Below are positions 36,072-44,782 of a stretch of DNA of 64,000 bases, piece after piece. A program made the position numbers and the translations under genes. How positions within the stretch are numbered: the stretch's first letter is position 1; each line of letters opens with the position of its first letter. This DNA is from Brevibacillus laterosporus DSM 25 (lineage in GTDB: Bacteria > Bacillota > Bacilli > Brevibacillales > Brevibacillaceae): assembly GCF_002706795.1 (NCBI RefSeq), contig NZ_CP017705.1, forward strand, positions 1,274,501 through 1,338,500, in the 5' to 3' direction. The notes beneath the pieces are model-generated. The model made no database searches, was not told where the DNA came from, and saw only the letters and a program-made list of their open reading frames with translations.

Positions 36072-36404
36072 ATGAAAAAACAACTAATTTTAGGTATGAC
36101 TGTACTAGCCTGTGCATTCTCTGCGTCTTCTGTATTCGCTGCTGAGGAGAACGCAACAAAAAACGAAACAATGGCACCACAATCATTTTTTAACGTTCAA
36201 GTAGCACCACAAACAGTTGCACCTGCATCTGTTATTATGCCAACTGAATTTACTAGTAGCACTACAAAAGGTGAAGTAGTAAATTTCTCTATCTTTGCTC
36301 CAGTTTCTGCTCCTATTCAAGTAACAGAAACAAATGCGCCAGCAACTGGTAATCAAACTGAAACAAAAGGTGAAGTTTTTAATAGCACAGTAATTTTCGG
36401 ATAA
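36072..36404 (+). CDS. Small secreted protein of unknown function
   Basis: A 110-residue exported protein. The signal peptide (KKQLILGMTVLACAFSASSVFA) is followed by a Thr/Ala/Val-rich mature part of about 85 residues with almost no charged core. It contains two related segments, STTKGEVVNFSIFAP and ETKGEVFNSTVIFG, which suggest an internal beta repeat. I do not recognise a family. The ATG at 36072 with AGGTGG five bases upstream is preferred over the GTG at 36063. A strong terminator follows, so it is a monocistronic gene. Confidence 0.7.
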   Translation: MKKQLILGMTVLACAFSASSVFAAEENATKNETMAPQSFFNVQVAPQTVAPASVIMPTEFTSSTTKGEVVNFSIFAPVSAPIQVTETNAPATGNQTETKGEVFNSTVIFG

Positions 36405-36461
36405 TTACATGCTGTAAATATTCTCTCTTTTTCACCCTCTTTTTAATAAAAACTGGTCATT

Positions 36462-36490
36462 AGCCCCCACTTGTTGGGGGCTCTTTTTTA
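36462..36490 (+). terminator. Terminator of the small secreted protein gene
   Basis: AGCCCCCA and TTGGGGGCT form the stem, followed by CTTTTTTA. Confidence 0.88.
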
Positions 36491-36516
36491 TCATATGTAC
36501 CACCATACAAAAAATA

Positions 36517-36551
36517 AAAAAACGCGTAGCATCATTTCTACGCGTTTTTTT
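36517..36551. terminator. Bidirectional terminator
   Basis: AACGCGTAG and CTACGCGTT form a 9-bp stem with A residues before and T residues after it. It serves the convergent gene at 36587-36934. Confidence 0.85.
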
Positions 36552-36586
36552 ATATAACTCCTCTATGAGCTGTACAGCTATTCTAC

Positions 36587-36934
36587 TTATTCTTCTAGCT
36601 GACTTACTTCTTCAACTTCTCTTTCCTCTTCCGGGTGCCAATGATCCAATACTTTGCCTTGAAGGACACGCCCTTCAATAAACTCGATCTGATTGGCTGA
36701 AAAACAGGTTTTCCATTCTACATGAAGCTCTTCAGCCATCTTCACCACCGTTAGCAGCTCTGACCAAGCCACATATCGCTTATACCAGAAAAATTGTGGC
36801 TGTTCATTCATATATGGATACAAATCATCAAACTCTGTATGTTTACAGTCAAGAGCCCGTTCAAAGTGAACTTTCGCGTGTTCCAGTTTTTCCTGGAAGT
36901 AAGATTGCAAATCCTTTTGAGAAAGGGTAGACAC
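36587..36934 (-). CDS. Unrecognised 115-residue cytosolic protein
   Basis: I do not recognise a family. The protein is helical and strongly acidic at the end (HWHPEEEREVEEVSQLEE), with aromatic residues in the middle (DLYPYMNEQPQFFWYKRYVAW). The GTG start at 36934 lies 7 bases after GGAGGG; longer starts in the same frame lack a ribosome site. It is downstream of, or independent from, its neighbours on either side, with its own terminator. Confidence 0.65.
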   Translation of the reverse strand: MSTLSQKDLQSYFQEKLEHAKVHFERALDCKHTEFDDLYPYMNEQPQFFWYKRYVAWSELLTVVKMAEELHVEWKTCFSANQIEFIEGRVLQGKVLDHWHPEEEREVEEVSQLEE

Positions 36935-37101
36935 ATGAATCCCTCCAGTTTTCCATTTACAGTTTCGTTGTATGTAAATCATCATCCGAATTACCAACAA
37001 AACTTATATCACCATTCTAACACGCACTGTAGTCTGTGAAAATAGTCATAATCTTGTCAATCTAACTATATGAAATGCAACAGTATATCCTGCCTATGAA
37101 G

Positions 37102-37135
37102 AAAGGCAACCGACCTATGTTCCGGTTGCCTTTTT
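37102..37135. terminator. Bidirectional terminator between the 36587 gene and pbp
   Basis: AAAGGCAACCG and CGGTTGCCTTT form an 11-bp stem with T residues after it. It also fits as the pbp terminator on the minus strand. Confidence 0.75.
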
Positions 37136-37198
37136 CAGATCTTTGTTCGTTACCTTTTTACATTCATATTTCTATATAAGTTAATTCCAGGGTTCTTG

Positions 37199-39748
37199 TT
37201 AATTACCCGTTCCTTGTTGATAGGGATCAACTGATTGATTAGGATCTGGAATATCGGCTGGTCTTTGATTATTAGCATTGGGATCAACACCATTGCCTGA
37301 AGAACCATTTCCTTGTCCGTTGTCTTGATTATTTCCTCCGTTATTACCATTTGGTAAACCCTGAGGTGTCGAATTACTATTTTCACCGTTATCGACATTG
37401 CCATTGCCTTCTTGCTCAGCAGATCCATTTGAACCGTTATTCGGAGATTGATCACCATCCGTTGAATTATTGTTATCTCCGTTATTGTTCTCCTCATGCT
37501 GATTTTCACCATTTTGCAGAAGCTCTTCTAACTGTTTGGTACTTACTTCACCAATATTAGATGGACTTCCAGGGTTACCATTCTCATCATACGGTACAAC
37601 AAAATATTTGTATAAGACACCTTCCTTAACCGGATCAACAAAGGTTTTGCCACCTTGTTTAGATGATACCTTTTCAGCAGACTCAGGATTATTCAAATAG
37701 CGCATCACATCATAACCCGTCGTTTTTTCGTTGGCATCATCCCACATTAATAAGGCTACTGGTTGAGATCCTTCAATTGTAAGTCGAACGGAAAGAGCAG
37801 GTGGCGTGGTTTCTACTTCTTGATTCTCTTCAACCTCTTGGCGGTCGCTTACTCCATTTGGTCGTTCAAAATCTATTGGTTTTTCATTCTTTAATGCATC
37901 TTGCATAATGACGCTAAACATGTGTGCCGTCTTACTGCTTCCATCATACATGATGTGGCCTTCATCCTCTTTCGGGAAGCCCATCCAAATCGAGCCAATA
38001 TACCTTGGGTTGTAACCAACAAACCAAGCATCCTTATTTGCCTTTGAGCTTAAGGCTGATTGTGTGGTTCCCGTTTTACCTGCTACAGGCCAATTTTTCA
38101 TTTTCGCACTCGTACCTGTACCGCTTTGAACAGCATTACGTAGTAGCTCGTGCATTTCCCAAGCCGCATTAGGTGAAATAGCTTGTGTTTCTTTTACAGG
38201 TCTAGTCTCTTCTTTTCCTGTTCTGAGATCTTTAATTTTATCAATGGCATGAGCTTCTTTTACCTTACCGCCATTTGTAAATGCCGTATACGCTTGTGCC
38301 ATCCGCAATGGTGACGTTCCTTTATGCAAACCACCCAATGCAATCGATAAATTACGATCGGTTGGGTCAAGTGAAATCCCGAAATCCTTGATATACTTCA
38401 ATGAAGTATCGATTCCAATTTCATTTAACAACCAGACGGTAGGAACATTGAGTGACATCTGGACAGTTTTATCCAAACGTATAGACTCGCTGTATTGGTT
38501 ATTCCAGTTTCTTGGTTCATAGCCATTAAAGCTTTGACGCTTGTTACTCAACATAGAGCCTGCATGCCATTTACCCGTATCTAATGCTGGTGCAAAAACA
38601 GCTAGTGGTTTAAAGGATGAACCAGGCTGATGCAAGCTTAACGCATTATTCCAGCCCTTATGCACATAGTTACGACCACCTACAATACCAGCAATACCAC
38701 CAGTTTTAGCATCGACGACTACCATTCCGGCTTCGACCTGATTCGTTTTCCCATCCTTTGGGAAGTTCTTAGCATTAGCAAAGTTCTTCACCATTGCATC
38801 CTGTACATCCGTATTTAGCGTAGTGTAGATTTGATATCCTCCGCTATATAGTTCATTTTCAGCAATACCGTAACGTTCTTCGGCCTCATCAACTACGTAA
38901 TCAAGAAAAGCTTGATACGCCTTATTTCCCCCAATGGACTTTTCAACAGGAAGAGGTTCTTGTTGAGCCATTTCTTTTTCCTGCACTGTAATGATTCCTT
39001 GTTCCGCCATTAAGCGAATAATTGTATCACGACGTTCTTTTGATTTCGTCGGATTCTTAAATGGTGAATAGATAGAAGGGCCCTTCGGAATCGCTGCTAG
39101 CTGGGCAATTTCAGCCGTAGTTAGAGTATCTAAGTGTTCCGCCTTTTCCTTGCCAAAGTACAGATTAGCAGCAGCCTTTATTCCATAAGCACCATGACCT
39201 AAATAAATTTTATTTAGATACATTTCCATAATCTGATCTTTCGTGAATCTGTTCTCTAGGTTAATTGCAATACTAACCTCTTTCGTTTTTCGCCAGAATG
39301 TTTTTTCGTGGGAGAGAAACACATTTTTCGCTAGCTGCTGGGTTATTGTACTTGCTCCTTCTACTGCACTACCCGCTCGAATATCCTTCCAAATCGCTCC
39401 ACCGATTCGGATCATATCTACACCATTGTGGTCAAAAAAGCGTCTATCTTCTACAGCCACAAATGCTTGCACCAACTTTTCAGGCACTTTGTCGATTGTG
39501 ACGTATTCACGATCTTCTAGAACATACAATTTTGATAGTTCTTTACCATTCACATCAATAATTTTGGTTGCTTCCAGTTTAATGTCTCTTAATTTATTTT
39601 CATCCATATCAACCATTTTACCACCCGCATATAAGAGGGCGAAGTAACCTCCGATGACGGATAAAATTAAAAAGACTGCAAATCCAATGATAAGCAATAT
39701 CCATTTATTTACTTGTTTTTTCTTTCTTTTCTTCTTGGCTTGAGCCAT
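37199..39748 (-). CDS. Class A penicillin-binding protein (PBP1A-like)
   Basis: An 849-residue bifunctional peptidoglycan synthase. A basic cytosolic tail (KKKRKKK) and one membrane helix are followed by the glycosyltransferase domain (AFVAVEDRRFFDHNGVD, STITQQLAKNVFL, YLNKIYLGHGAYGI). The transpeptidase domain comes next (SxxK in PGSSFKPLA near residue 378, SLNVPTVW, KTGTT near 563). A fibronectin-III-like domain (about 655-750) and a disordered tail rich in Asn, Gly, Gln and Glu (about 755-849) close the protein. GGAGG precedes the ATG. An overlapping 120-codon frame in the tail is a low-complexity shadow. Confidence 0.94.
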   Translation of the reverse strand: MAQAKKKRKKKQVNKWILLIIGFAVFLILSVIGGYFALLYAGGKMVDMDENKLRDIKLEATKIIDVNGKELSKLYVLEDREYVTIDKVPEKLVQAFVAVEDRRFFDHNGVDMIRIGGAIWKDIRAGSAVEGASTITQQLAKNVFLSHEKTFWRKTKEVSIAINLENRFTKDQIMEMYLNKIYLGHGAYGIKAAANLYFGKEKAEHLDTLTTAEIAQLAAIPKGPSIYSPFKNPTKSKERRDTIIRLMAEQGIITVQEKEMAQQEPLPVEKSIGGNKAYQAFLDYVVDEAEERYGIAENELYSGGYQIYTTLNTDVQDAMVKNFANAKNFPKDGKTNQVEAGMVVVDAKTGGIAGIVGGRNYVHKGWNNALSLHQPGSSFKPLAVFAPALDTGKWHAGSMLSNKRQSFNGYEPRNWNNQYSESIRLDKTVQMSLNVPTVWLLNEIGIDTSLKYIKDFGISLDPTDRNLSIALGGLHKGTSPLRMAQAYTAFTNGGKVKEAHAIDKIKDLRTGKEETRPVKETQAISPNAAWEMHELLRNAVQSGTGTSAKMKNWPVAGKTGTTQSALSSKANKDAWFVGYNPRYIGSIWMGFPKEDEGHIMYDGSSKTAHMFSVIMQDALKNEKPIDFERPNGVSDRQEVEENQEVETTPPALSVRLTIEGSQPVALLMWDDANEKTTGYDVMRYLNNPESAEKVSSKQGGKTFVDPVKEGVLYKYFVVPYDENGNPGSPSNIGEVSTKQLEELLQNGENQHEENNNGDNNNSTDGDQSPNNGSNGSAEQEGNGNVDNGENSNSTPQGLPNGNNGGNNQDNGQGNGSSGNGVDPNANNQRPADIPDPNQSVDPYQQGTGN

Positions 39749-39864
39749 ACATTACCTCCAGATTTCTTTCCTCTCTCCACCTTTTTAGACGATTAAGTCA
39801 AAAAAAAGTTTCTGACCCGAAAAAATGCAGCATCTAATTAGTACCTGACCTCGGTTCTTTTTGA

Positions 39865-40434
39865 TCAGTTCATTATCTCCAATAGTTGGCTGTCTGTGCA
39901 GTCATAAAGCTGTAGCAAACGCTCATAGGGATCATTGCCACCCAGTTGAAAATAGTGAACAAAAGCAGGCTCCGTCTTATATCCCTGCTCCTTCAAAAAT
40001 CGAATATCAGCACGTGCCGAATCCTTTGCCAACTGTAGCATTCGTCCTTCAACAATCATATGTCGATACGCATTCTGCAATCGTACGGGGATAGATTGAC
40101 CAAAGATTTCAATTGGCCACTCTTGATATGAGAATGATAGAACGATGGCTCTTCCCCCTCGTAGTTCATCTACAAACTCCAGTTGAAAATCTGCACAATC
40201 TCCATACATATTTACAACCTGCTGAGTAAACTGATCAATCTCAGAACGATCCACCTGACAAATAATATCAAGGTCACTTGTCGCTATATCAATTCCAAGT
40301 GGAATCGTCCCTGTTAGCACTGGATCGTAAATAGATAACTGATTGAACAAATCAAGCTCCTGTAACACAATAAATGCTTGCTTTTGTCGTTCAGTGCCTG
40401 TTTGTAAATAGTCTGGCTTGTCTAGATGTATCAT
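39865..40434 (-). CDS. DUF4269 nucleotidyltransferase-like protein
   Basis: A 189-residue protein with a nucleotidyltransferase-type core, GTIPLGIDIATSDLDIICQV, where the DxD pair would bind metal. Later elements are LEFVDELRGGRAIVLSFSYQEWPIEIFGQ and RHMIVEGRML. The overall pattern matches the DUF4269 family as I remember it. The biochemical role is unknown; relatives of this fold transfer nucleotides to small molecules or proteins. It is a single gene between pbp and the EamA gene. Confidence 0.8.
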   Translation of the reverse strand: MIHLDKPDYLQTGTERQKQAFIVLQELDLFNQLSIYDPVLTGTIPLGIDIATSDLDIICQVDRSEIDQFTQQVVNMYGDCADFQLEFVDELRGGRAIVLSFSYQEWPIEIFGQSIPVRLQNAYRHMIVEGRMLQLAKDSARADIRFLKEQGYKTEPAFVHYFQLGGNDPYERLLQLYDCTDSQLLEIMN

Positions 40435-40473
40435 GTATATTCACCTGCTTTCCAAAATTGAACCACAGATACA

Positions 40474-40514
40474 AAACAGCCACTCTACCATGATAGTATA
40501 AAGTGGCTGTTTTG
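40474..40514. terminator. Terminator of the second EamA gene
   Basis: AAAACAGCCACT and AGTGGCTGTTTT form a 12-bp stem that works on both strands. Confidence 0.85.
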
Positions 40515-40600
40515 CACCAAACAATTCCTGCCAAAAGAAGATCATTTACAGGCTCATCTAGTGAAGAAAAAAAGCTTCAGAATATATCAGTTACTTCCTT

Positions 40601-41497
40601 TTAATGAACAGCAGCCTTAGCATGCCGTGTCTGTTGCTTACTTAGGATCAAGGGTGGAACAATAATTCCCAGTAAAATTAGCAAAATACCGCTCCATTGT
40701 AACATGCTTACATGTTCTCCTAATACGGTTACAGAAGCAATAACTGCGGCAGGTAATTCTGCTGCACCAAGAATCGTCCCCAATCCAGAACCAACTTTTG
40801 GTACACCTACAGAGAAAAAAACAACGGGAATAATAATACCTAATGAAGACAATGCCAAGCCATACATCCACAAACCCTGTCCCAAAGTTCCATCTACTAA
40901 AAAAGTTGGTGAAAAAACTGAGAATACAACAATCACAGCTGTTGTCACCATAGTTAAGCTTTTCGTAAAAACAGGAACATCCAGCCCCAATCGACCACTC
41001 GCAAAAATATAGAGCGCAAAAGTAATCGCCGATAATAAGCCATATACTGTACCCGCTAACGTAAGTGATTCAAATCCACGATCTAGTAATCCTCCTGCAA
41101 GAACTGTTCCCGCAAGCAATACAACAATAGAAAAAACCTTTTCCTTGCTAGGTTTTTTCCTATCAACAATAGCTTCTAATAAAACACCAAGCCAAGTAAA
41201 CTGAAATAATAGGACAACCGCGATAGACGCAGGTAATTGGGCTACAGATAAATTATAAAAGATTGTGGTACCACTTAAGGCGAAGCCACCTACTATCAAT
41301 TGTAAAATGGAGCGTAAATACACACGCTTTCTATTAAACAACAGTGTAAGAATGATTAGCAGTAACCATCCAATAAAAAATTGACTTCCTACGAGCTGAC
41401 TTACCTGAAAGCCTTCCTTCATACCTAGCTTAATAATGGTCGACAAGCCTCCATAGCTACAAGCTCCTAAAAAAACCAACAGAGCATATTTAAGCAT
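40601..41497 (-). CDS. EamA/DMT-family transporter with a regulated leader
   Basis: A 298-residue ten-helix membrane transporter with two EamA repeats. It starts LKYALLVFLGACSYGGLSTIIKLGMKEGF and includes FALSGTTIFYNLSVAQLPASIAVVLLFQFTWLGVLLEAIVDRKKPSKE. The second repeat ends LGAAELPAAVIASVTVLGEHVSMLQWSGILLILLGIIV. The transported compound is unknown. A strong promoter lies about 180 bases upstream, and the intervening leader holds a terminator, so expression is probably set by attenuation. GAAAGGAAGG precedes the ATG. Confidence 0.88.
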   Translation of the reverse strand: MLKYALLVFLGACSYGGLSTIIKLGMKEGFQVSQLVGSQFFIGWLLLIILTLLFNRKRVYLRSILQLIVGGFALSGTTIFYNLSVAQLPASIAVVLLFQFTWLGVLLEAIVDRKKPSKEKVFSIVVLLAGTVLAGGLLDRGFESLTLAGTVYGLLSAITFALYIFASGRLGLDVPVFTKSLTMVTTAVIVVFSVFSPTFLVDGTLGQGLWMYGLALSSLGIIIPVVFFSVGVPKVGSGLGTILGAAELPAAVIASVTVLGEHVSMLQWSGILLILLGIIVPPLILSKQQTRHAKAAVH

Positions 41498-41535
41498 TCT
41501 TGTTGCCTTCCTTTCTTCTTACATCTATTTTTGCA

Positions 41536-41682
41536 AACACAAAACCCCCCATCCAACGGATAGGGGGCGAACGAAAAAAAGAAATGCAGCTATTATCATC
41601 TCTTTTGAAAATTTCGCCACTTACATGTAGTCCTACAAGCAAGTTTCTCATCAATGTAATAAAAAGTTCCTCACTTATTTTA
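41536..41682 (-). promoter_or_regulatory. Attenuator-like 5' leader of the EamA gene
   Basis: On the minus strand the leader holds a 12-bp hairpin (41633-41644 with 41619-41630). Downstream is an intrinsic terminator (41545-41567, CCCCCTATCC/GGATGGGGGG, then TTTTGTGTTT) placed before the gene. GGCGAA (41613-41618) can pair with TTCGCC (41566-41571), which overlaps the terminator base and could compete with it. I cannot assign it to a known riboswitch class. Confidence 0.6.
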
Positions 41683-41705
41683 AGAAGAGTATGAATAAAA
41701 GTCAA
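41677..41705 (-). promoter_or_regulatory. Sigma-A promoter of the EamA leader
   Basis: TTGACT (41700-41705), a spacer of exactly 17 bases, and TAAAAT (41677-41682) on the minus strand. Confidence 0.75.
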
Positions 41706-41773
41706 TGATAAAAGGTGCGAAAAGTCGGATAAAAGCTTTCACTACTTTTAAAATTAATGGGCAGAATCACGTT

Positions 41774-41807
41774 AAAAGCCTCCTCTAGTCAAATAGAGGA
41801 GGCTTTT
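41774..41807 (-). terminator. Terminator of transketolase
   Basis: AAAAGCCTCCTCTA and TAGAGGAGGCTTTT form a perfect 14-bp stem around a 6-base loop. Confidence 0.9.
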
Positions 41808-41826
41808 AGTAACGAGAGGATATTTC

Positions 41827-43833
41827 TTATTTTACTAAGCTTTGTGCTGTTTTCACTACATTTTCTACAGTAAAGCCATATTCTTTCATGATGATATCAC
41901 CAGGAGCAGAAGCACCAAATTGGTTAATAGCAATAATTGCTCCATGATCACCTGTGTAGCGTTCCCAACCTAGTGAAGAACCCATCTCAACACCAACGCG
42001 TGCTTTAACATGCGGAGGAATAACAGAGTCACGGTACTCTTTAGGTTGACGATCAAATAGATTAAAGCTAGGCATACTAACTACGCGAGTTGGCACACCC
42101 TCCGCTTCTAATTTTTCACGGGCTTCCATGCACAAGGATACCTCAGAACCTGTAGCAATCAATACAACCTGAGGTTCACCGTTAGATGCCTCTTTTAAAA
42201 CATAAGCACCTTTAGCTAAACCTTCGCGAGCCAAATCTTTGGTCTCTTGGTAGATAGGCAGGTTTTGACGAGTTAAAGCTAGTACAATAGGCTCGTCTTT
42301 GCTAATAGCCGCATAACGCCAAGCCTCGTTTGTTTCATGTGCATCAGCAGGACGCAAAACAGTAAGGTTCGGCATGGCACGGAAAGCAGCTAGATGTTCA
42401 ATAGGCTCATGAGTTGGTCCATCTTCCCCAACTGCAATAGAGTCATGAGTAAATACATATGTGGTAGGTAGTTTCATTAGAGCAGATAGACGCACTGCTG
42501 GACGAACATAGTCAGAGAAGACAAAGAACGTACCGCCGAAAGCTTTCACACCACCATGTAGCATCATTCCATTTAGAGCCGCACCCATAGCGAATTCACG
42601 AACACCAAACCAAAGATTGCGCCCTTCATAAGAACCTGGCAAGAAGTCTCCAGCACCTTTAATTAAAGTGTTGTTGGAGTGTGCCAAATCAGCGGAGCCA
42701 CCAATTAAGTTAGGCATACGTTTTGCCAAACCATTGATTGCGTTACCGGAAGCCGCACGAGTCGCTAGCTTGCTACCGATTTCGTAAGTTGGTAGGTCTG
42801 CATCAAAATCTTCGGATACCTCACCATTACTTGCTTTTTTAAATTGAGCAGCTAGTTCCGGATAAGCCTTTTCATAAGCCGATAGTAGCTTATTCCATTC
42901 TGCTTCCTTCTGTTGACCTGCCTCTACTAGAGAAGCGTAGTACTCTTTTACCTCTTGAGGTACGTGGAATGCTTCATGCTCCCAAGCATACGCTTGTTTT
43001 GTTAAAACAACCTCGTCTGTACCAAGTGGAGCACCGTGACTGGAGCTACTGCCGCCTTTATTTGGAGAACCGAAACCAATTGTTGTTTTCACTTCAATCA
43101 GTGTTGGACGATCCAAATCTGTACGTGCTTCAGCCAAAGCTTTTTCAATAGTATCTACATTGTTTCCATCTTCTACACGGATATATTGCCAGCCGTACGC
43201 TTTGTAACGTGCAGCTACATCTTCCGTGAAGGATTGGCTTAAATCGCCATCTAGACAAATATCATTAGAATCATAAAGTACAATCATTTTACCTAGTTTA
43301 AGATGAGCCGCAAGAGAAGAAGCTTCAGAAGAAACACCTTCCATCAAGTCTCCATCTCCACAGATAACATATGTAAAATGATTAATTAGCTCATAGTCAT
43401 CTTTGTTGTATGTCGCCGCCAAATGTCTCTCAGCCATCGCCATACCAACAGCCATCGCAATTCCTTGTCCCAACGGACCTGTTGTTGCATCTACACCAGG
43501 AGTGTGGCCGAATTCAGGGTGACCAGGCGTTTTACTTCCCCATTGACGGAAGTTACGCAAATCATCCATGCTTACGCCATAATCCATTAGATGTAGCATA
43601 GAATACAACAGCATAGAACCGTGACCAGCAGATAATACAAAGCGATCACGATCAATCCATGATGGATTTTTCGGGCTTACTTTCATAAAACGGCTCCACA
43701 ACACGTGTGCCATAGGCGCTGATCCCATTGGCATCCCTGGATGTCCAGAATTCGCCTTTTCAATAGCATCGATTGATAATGTACGAATAGTATTGATTGC
43801 CAATTGATCTACATTCATTTGTTGAGTAGTCAT
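41827..43833 (-). CDS. tkt: Transketolase
   Basis: A 668-residue thiamine-diphosphate enzyme of the pentose phosphate pathway. Signatures include the N-terminal [41 protein letters not shown], the ThDP motif [22 protein letters not shown] (GDG...N-type), and the pyrimidine domain [20 protein letters not shown]. The length and order match TktA. The promoter has TATAAT at 43870-43875 on the minus strand, with a palindrome that resembles a CcpA site just upstream. It is a single gene with a strong terminator. Confidence 0.97.
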   Translation of the reverse strand: MTTQQMNVDQLAINTIRTLSIDAIEKANSGHPGMPMGSAPMAHVLWSRFMKVSPKNPSWIDRDRFVLSAGHGSMLLYSMLHLMDYGVSMDDLRNFRQWGSKTPGHPEFGHTPGVDATTGPLGQGIAMAVGMAMAERHLAATYNKDDYELINHFTYVICGDGDLMEGVSSEASSLAAHLKLGKMIVLYDSNDICLDGDLSQSFTEDVAARYKAYGWQYIRVEDGNNVDTIEKALAEARTDLDRPTLIEVKTTIGFGSPNKGGSSSSHGAPLGTDEVVLTKQAYAWEHEAFHVPQEVKEYYASLVEAGQQKEAEWNKLLSAYEKAYPELAAQFKKASNGEVSEDFDADLPTYEIGSKLATRAASGNAINGLAKRMPNLIGGSADLAHSNNTLIKGAGDFLPGSYEGRNLWFGVREFAMGAALNGMMLHGGVKAFGGTFFVFSDYVRPAVRLSALMKLPTTYVFTHDSIAVGEDGPTHEPIEHLAAFRAMPNLTVLRPADAHETNEAWRYAAISKDEPIVLALTRQNLPIYQETKDLAREGLAKGAYVLKEASNGEPQVVLIATGSEVSLCMEAREKLEAEGVPTRVVSMPSFNLFDRQPKEYRDSVIPPHVKARVGVEMGSSLGWERYTGDHGAIIAINQFGASAPGDIIMKEYGFTVENVVKTAQSLVK

Positions 43834-43895
43834 TACGGTTAATTCCCCCCTACAAGTAACTGCAGTGTGATTATAACATAGGAAAAGCTAATAGA

Positions 43896-43910
43896 GTAAA
43901 AGCGCTTTAC
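43896..43910 (-). promoter_or_regulatory. CcpA-like palindrome upstream of tkt
   Basis: GTAAAAGCGCTTTAC keeps the AAAGCGCTTT core of cre sites but lacks the outer TG and CA. It lies 20 bases upstream of the -10 element. The assignment is tentative. Confidence 0.3.
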
Positions 43911-44016
43911 AAAAACAGAGTATTTTCTATGAACGTAACAATACCTATAATTACATGCTAGGTTAGTGTGTTGCATAACTAGCTATTTTATGAGAAGGTA
44001 ATCAGGCCGCTCCTTC

Positions 44017-44232
44017 TTATTTTGACTGATTCTCATCTGCATATATTCTTTTACGCTTATCTATCTCTTTCATCGCAAGAGAAAACTCCTCTTTATCAAT
44101 GACTTTAGATGTCAATAGATCACGTACCTCATCTTCAATCATCAACCAATCTCCCAGCGGATCTCCGGTATAAATCATGATCTGAAAACGACGTAAAAAC
44201 TCAGGAAGATTAAAAGTATTCCTATCGCTCAT
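44017..44232 (-). CDS. YqgQ-like (DUF910) small protein
   Basis: A 71-residue helical protein. The core FLRRFQIMIYTGDPLGDWLMIEDEVRDLLTSKVIDKEEFSLAMKEI fits the YqgQ/DUF910 family of Bacilli, with the IYTGD turn and the xxIDKEEF helix. Its function is unknown; YqgQ is thought to bind single-stranded nucleic acid. The ATG directly abuts the stop of the upstream gene (TAAATG), so the two are translationally coupled. Confidence 0.72.
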   Translation of the reverse strand: MSDRNTFNLPEFLRRFQIMIYTGDPLGDWLMIEDEVRDLLTSKVIDKEEFSLAMKEIDKRKRIYADENQSK

Positions 44233-44628
44233 TTATTTCCCTCCCAAATCAGCTTCCATTTCTCGGCATACCGCTTCAAAGTCAAATTCGACCAAGAAAC
44301 CGGTGATGACAATGATTTTCGCCTGTGGGTAATTATTTCTCCACTGTTCCTCTTCTCCCTCTTTTATGCCTACTAAGTAAAGAGGTTGCTTTTGCACATA
44401 GTCAAGATTTCGATATTCTTCCAGTAAAGCAGGTAGACGCTCTTCTAATCCCGTAACATTGATAACAAGAACAGACTGAGTAATTTCGCCTGCCTTCATT
44501 TGCTCTTCTATCATTTGAAGCGTCTTCTTAGTAGGTACCGTTGCATTCATAACTGGGAAATAATCTAACAGCTCATCTAACCAATGGTCCTCTTCTGCTG
44601 CGAGATAATATAACATCTTACTGGCCAT
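44233..44628 (-). CDS. Unrecognised 131-residue protein coupled to the YqgQ-like gene
   Basis: No family recognised. An alternating helix/strand pattern is visible: SVLVINVTGLEERLPALLEEYRNL, KQPLYLVGIKEGEEEQW, AKIIVITGFLVEFDFEAVCREMEADL. It looks like a small Rossmann-like or receiver-like alpha/beta domain. The protein is acidic and has no membrane segment. It is the first gene of a two-gene operon with the YqgQ-like protein. Confidence 0.68.
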   Translation of the reverse strand: MASKMLYYLAAEEDHWLDELLDYFPVMNATVPTKKTLQMIEEQMKAGEITQSVLVINVTGLEERLPALLEEYRNLDYVQKQPLYLVGIKEGEEEQWRNNYPQAKIIVITGFLVEFDFEAVCREMEADLGGK

Positions 44629-44782
44629 TTATATTCATTCTCCTTTTGCTTACTTACAGGTACCTTCATTATAACATGTCAACTGCATCAGCCCCCAGTT
44701 CTCGCCTTGACTTCTTTCCCTCCATTTCGTATGGTGGAGAGTAGCTTGAACTTTTTGATTGTATAGAAAAGAGGTTTTTCCT

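Noticed and set aside
37150-37512. 120-codon minus-strand frame
   Set aside because: It lies over the Asn/Gly-rich tail of the penicillin-binding protein in another frame. Its Ile/Met/Lys-rich composition is the shadow of that low-complexity DNA, and it lacks a ribosome site.
41490-41705. 71-codon minus-strand frame in the EamA leader
   Set aside because: It runs through the promoter, hairpins and terminator, has no ribosome site, and overlaps the start of the EamA gene.
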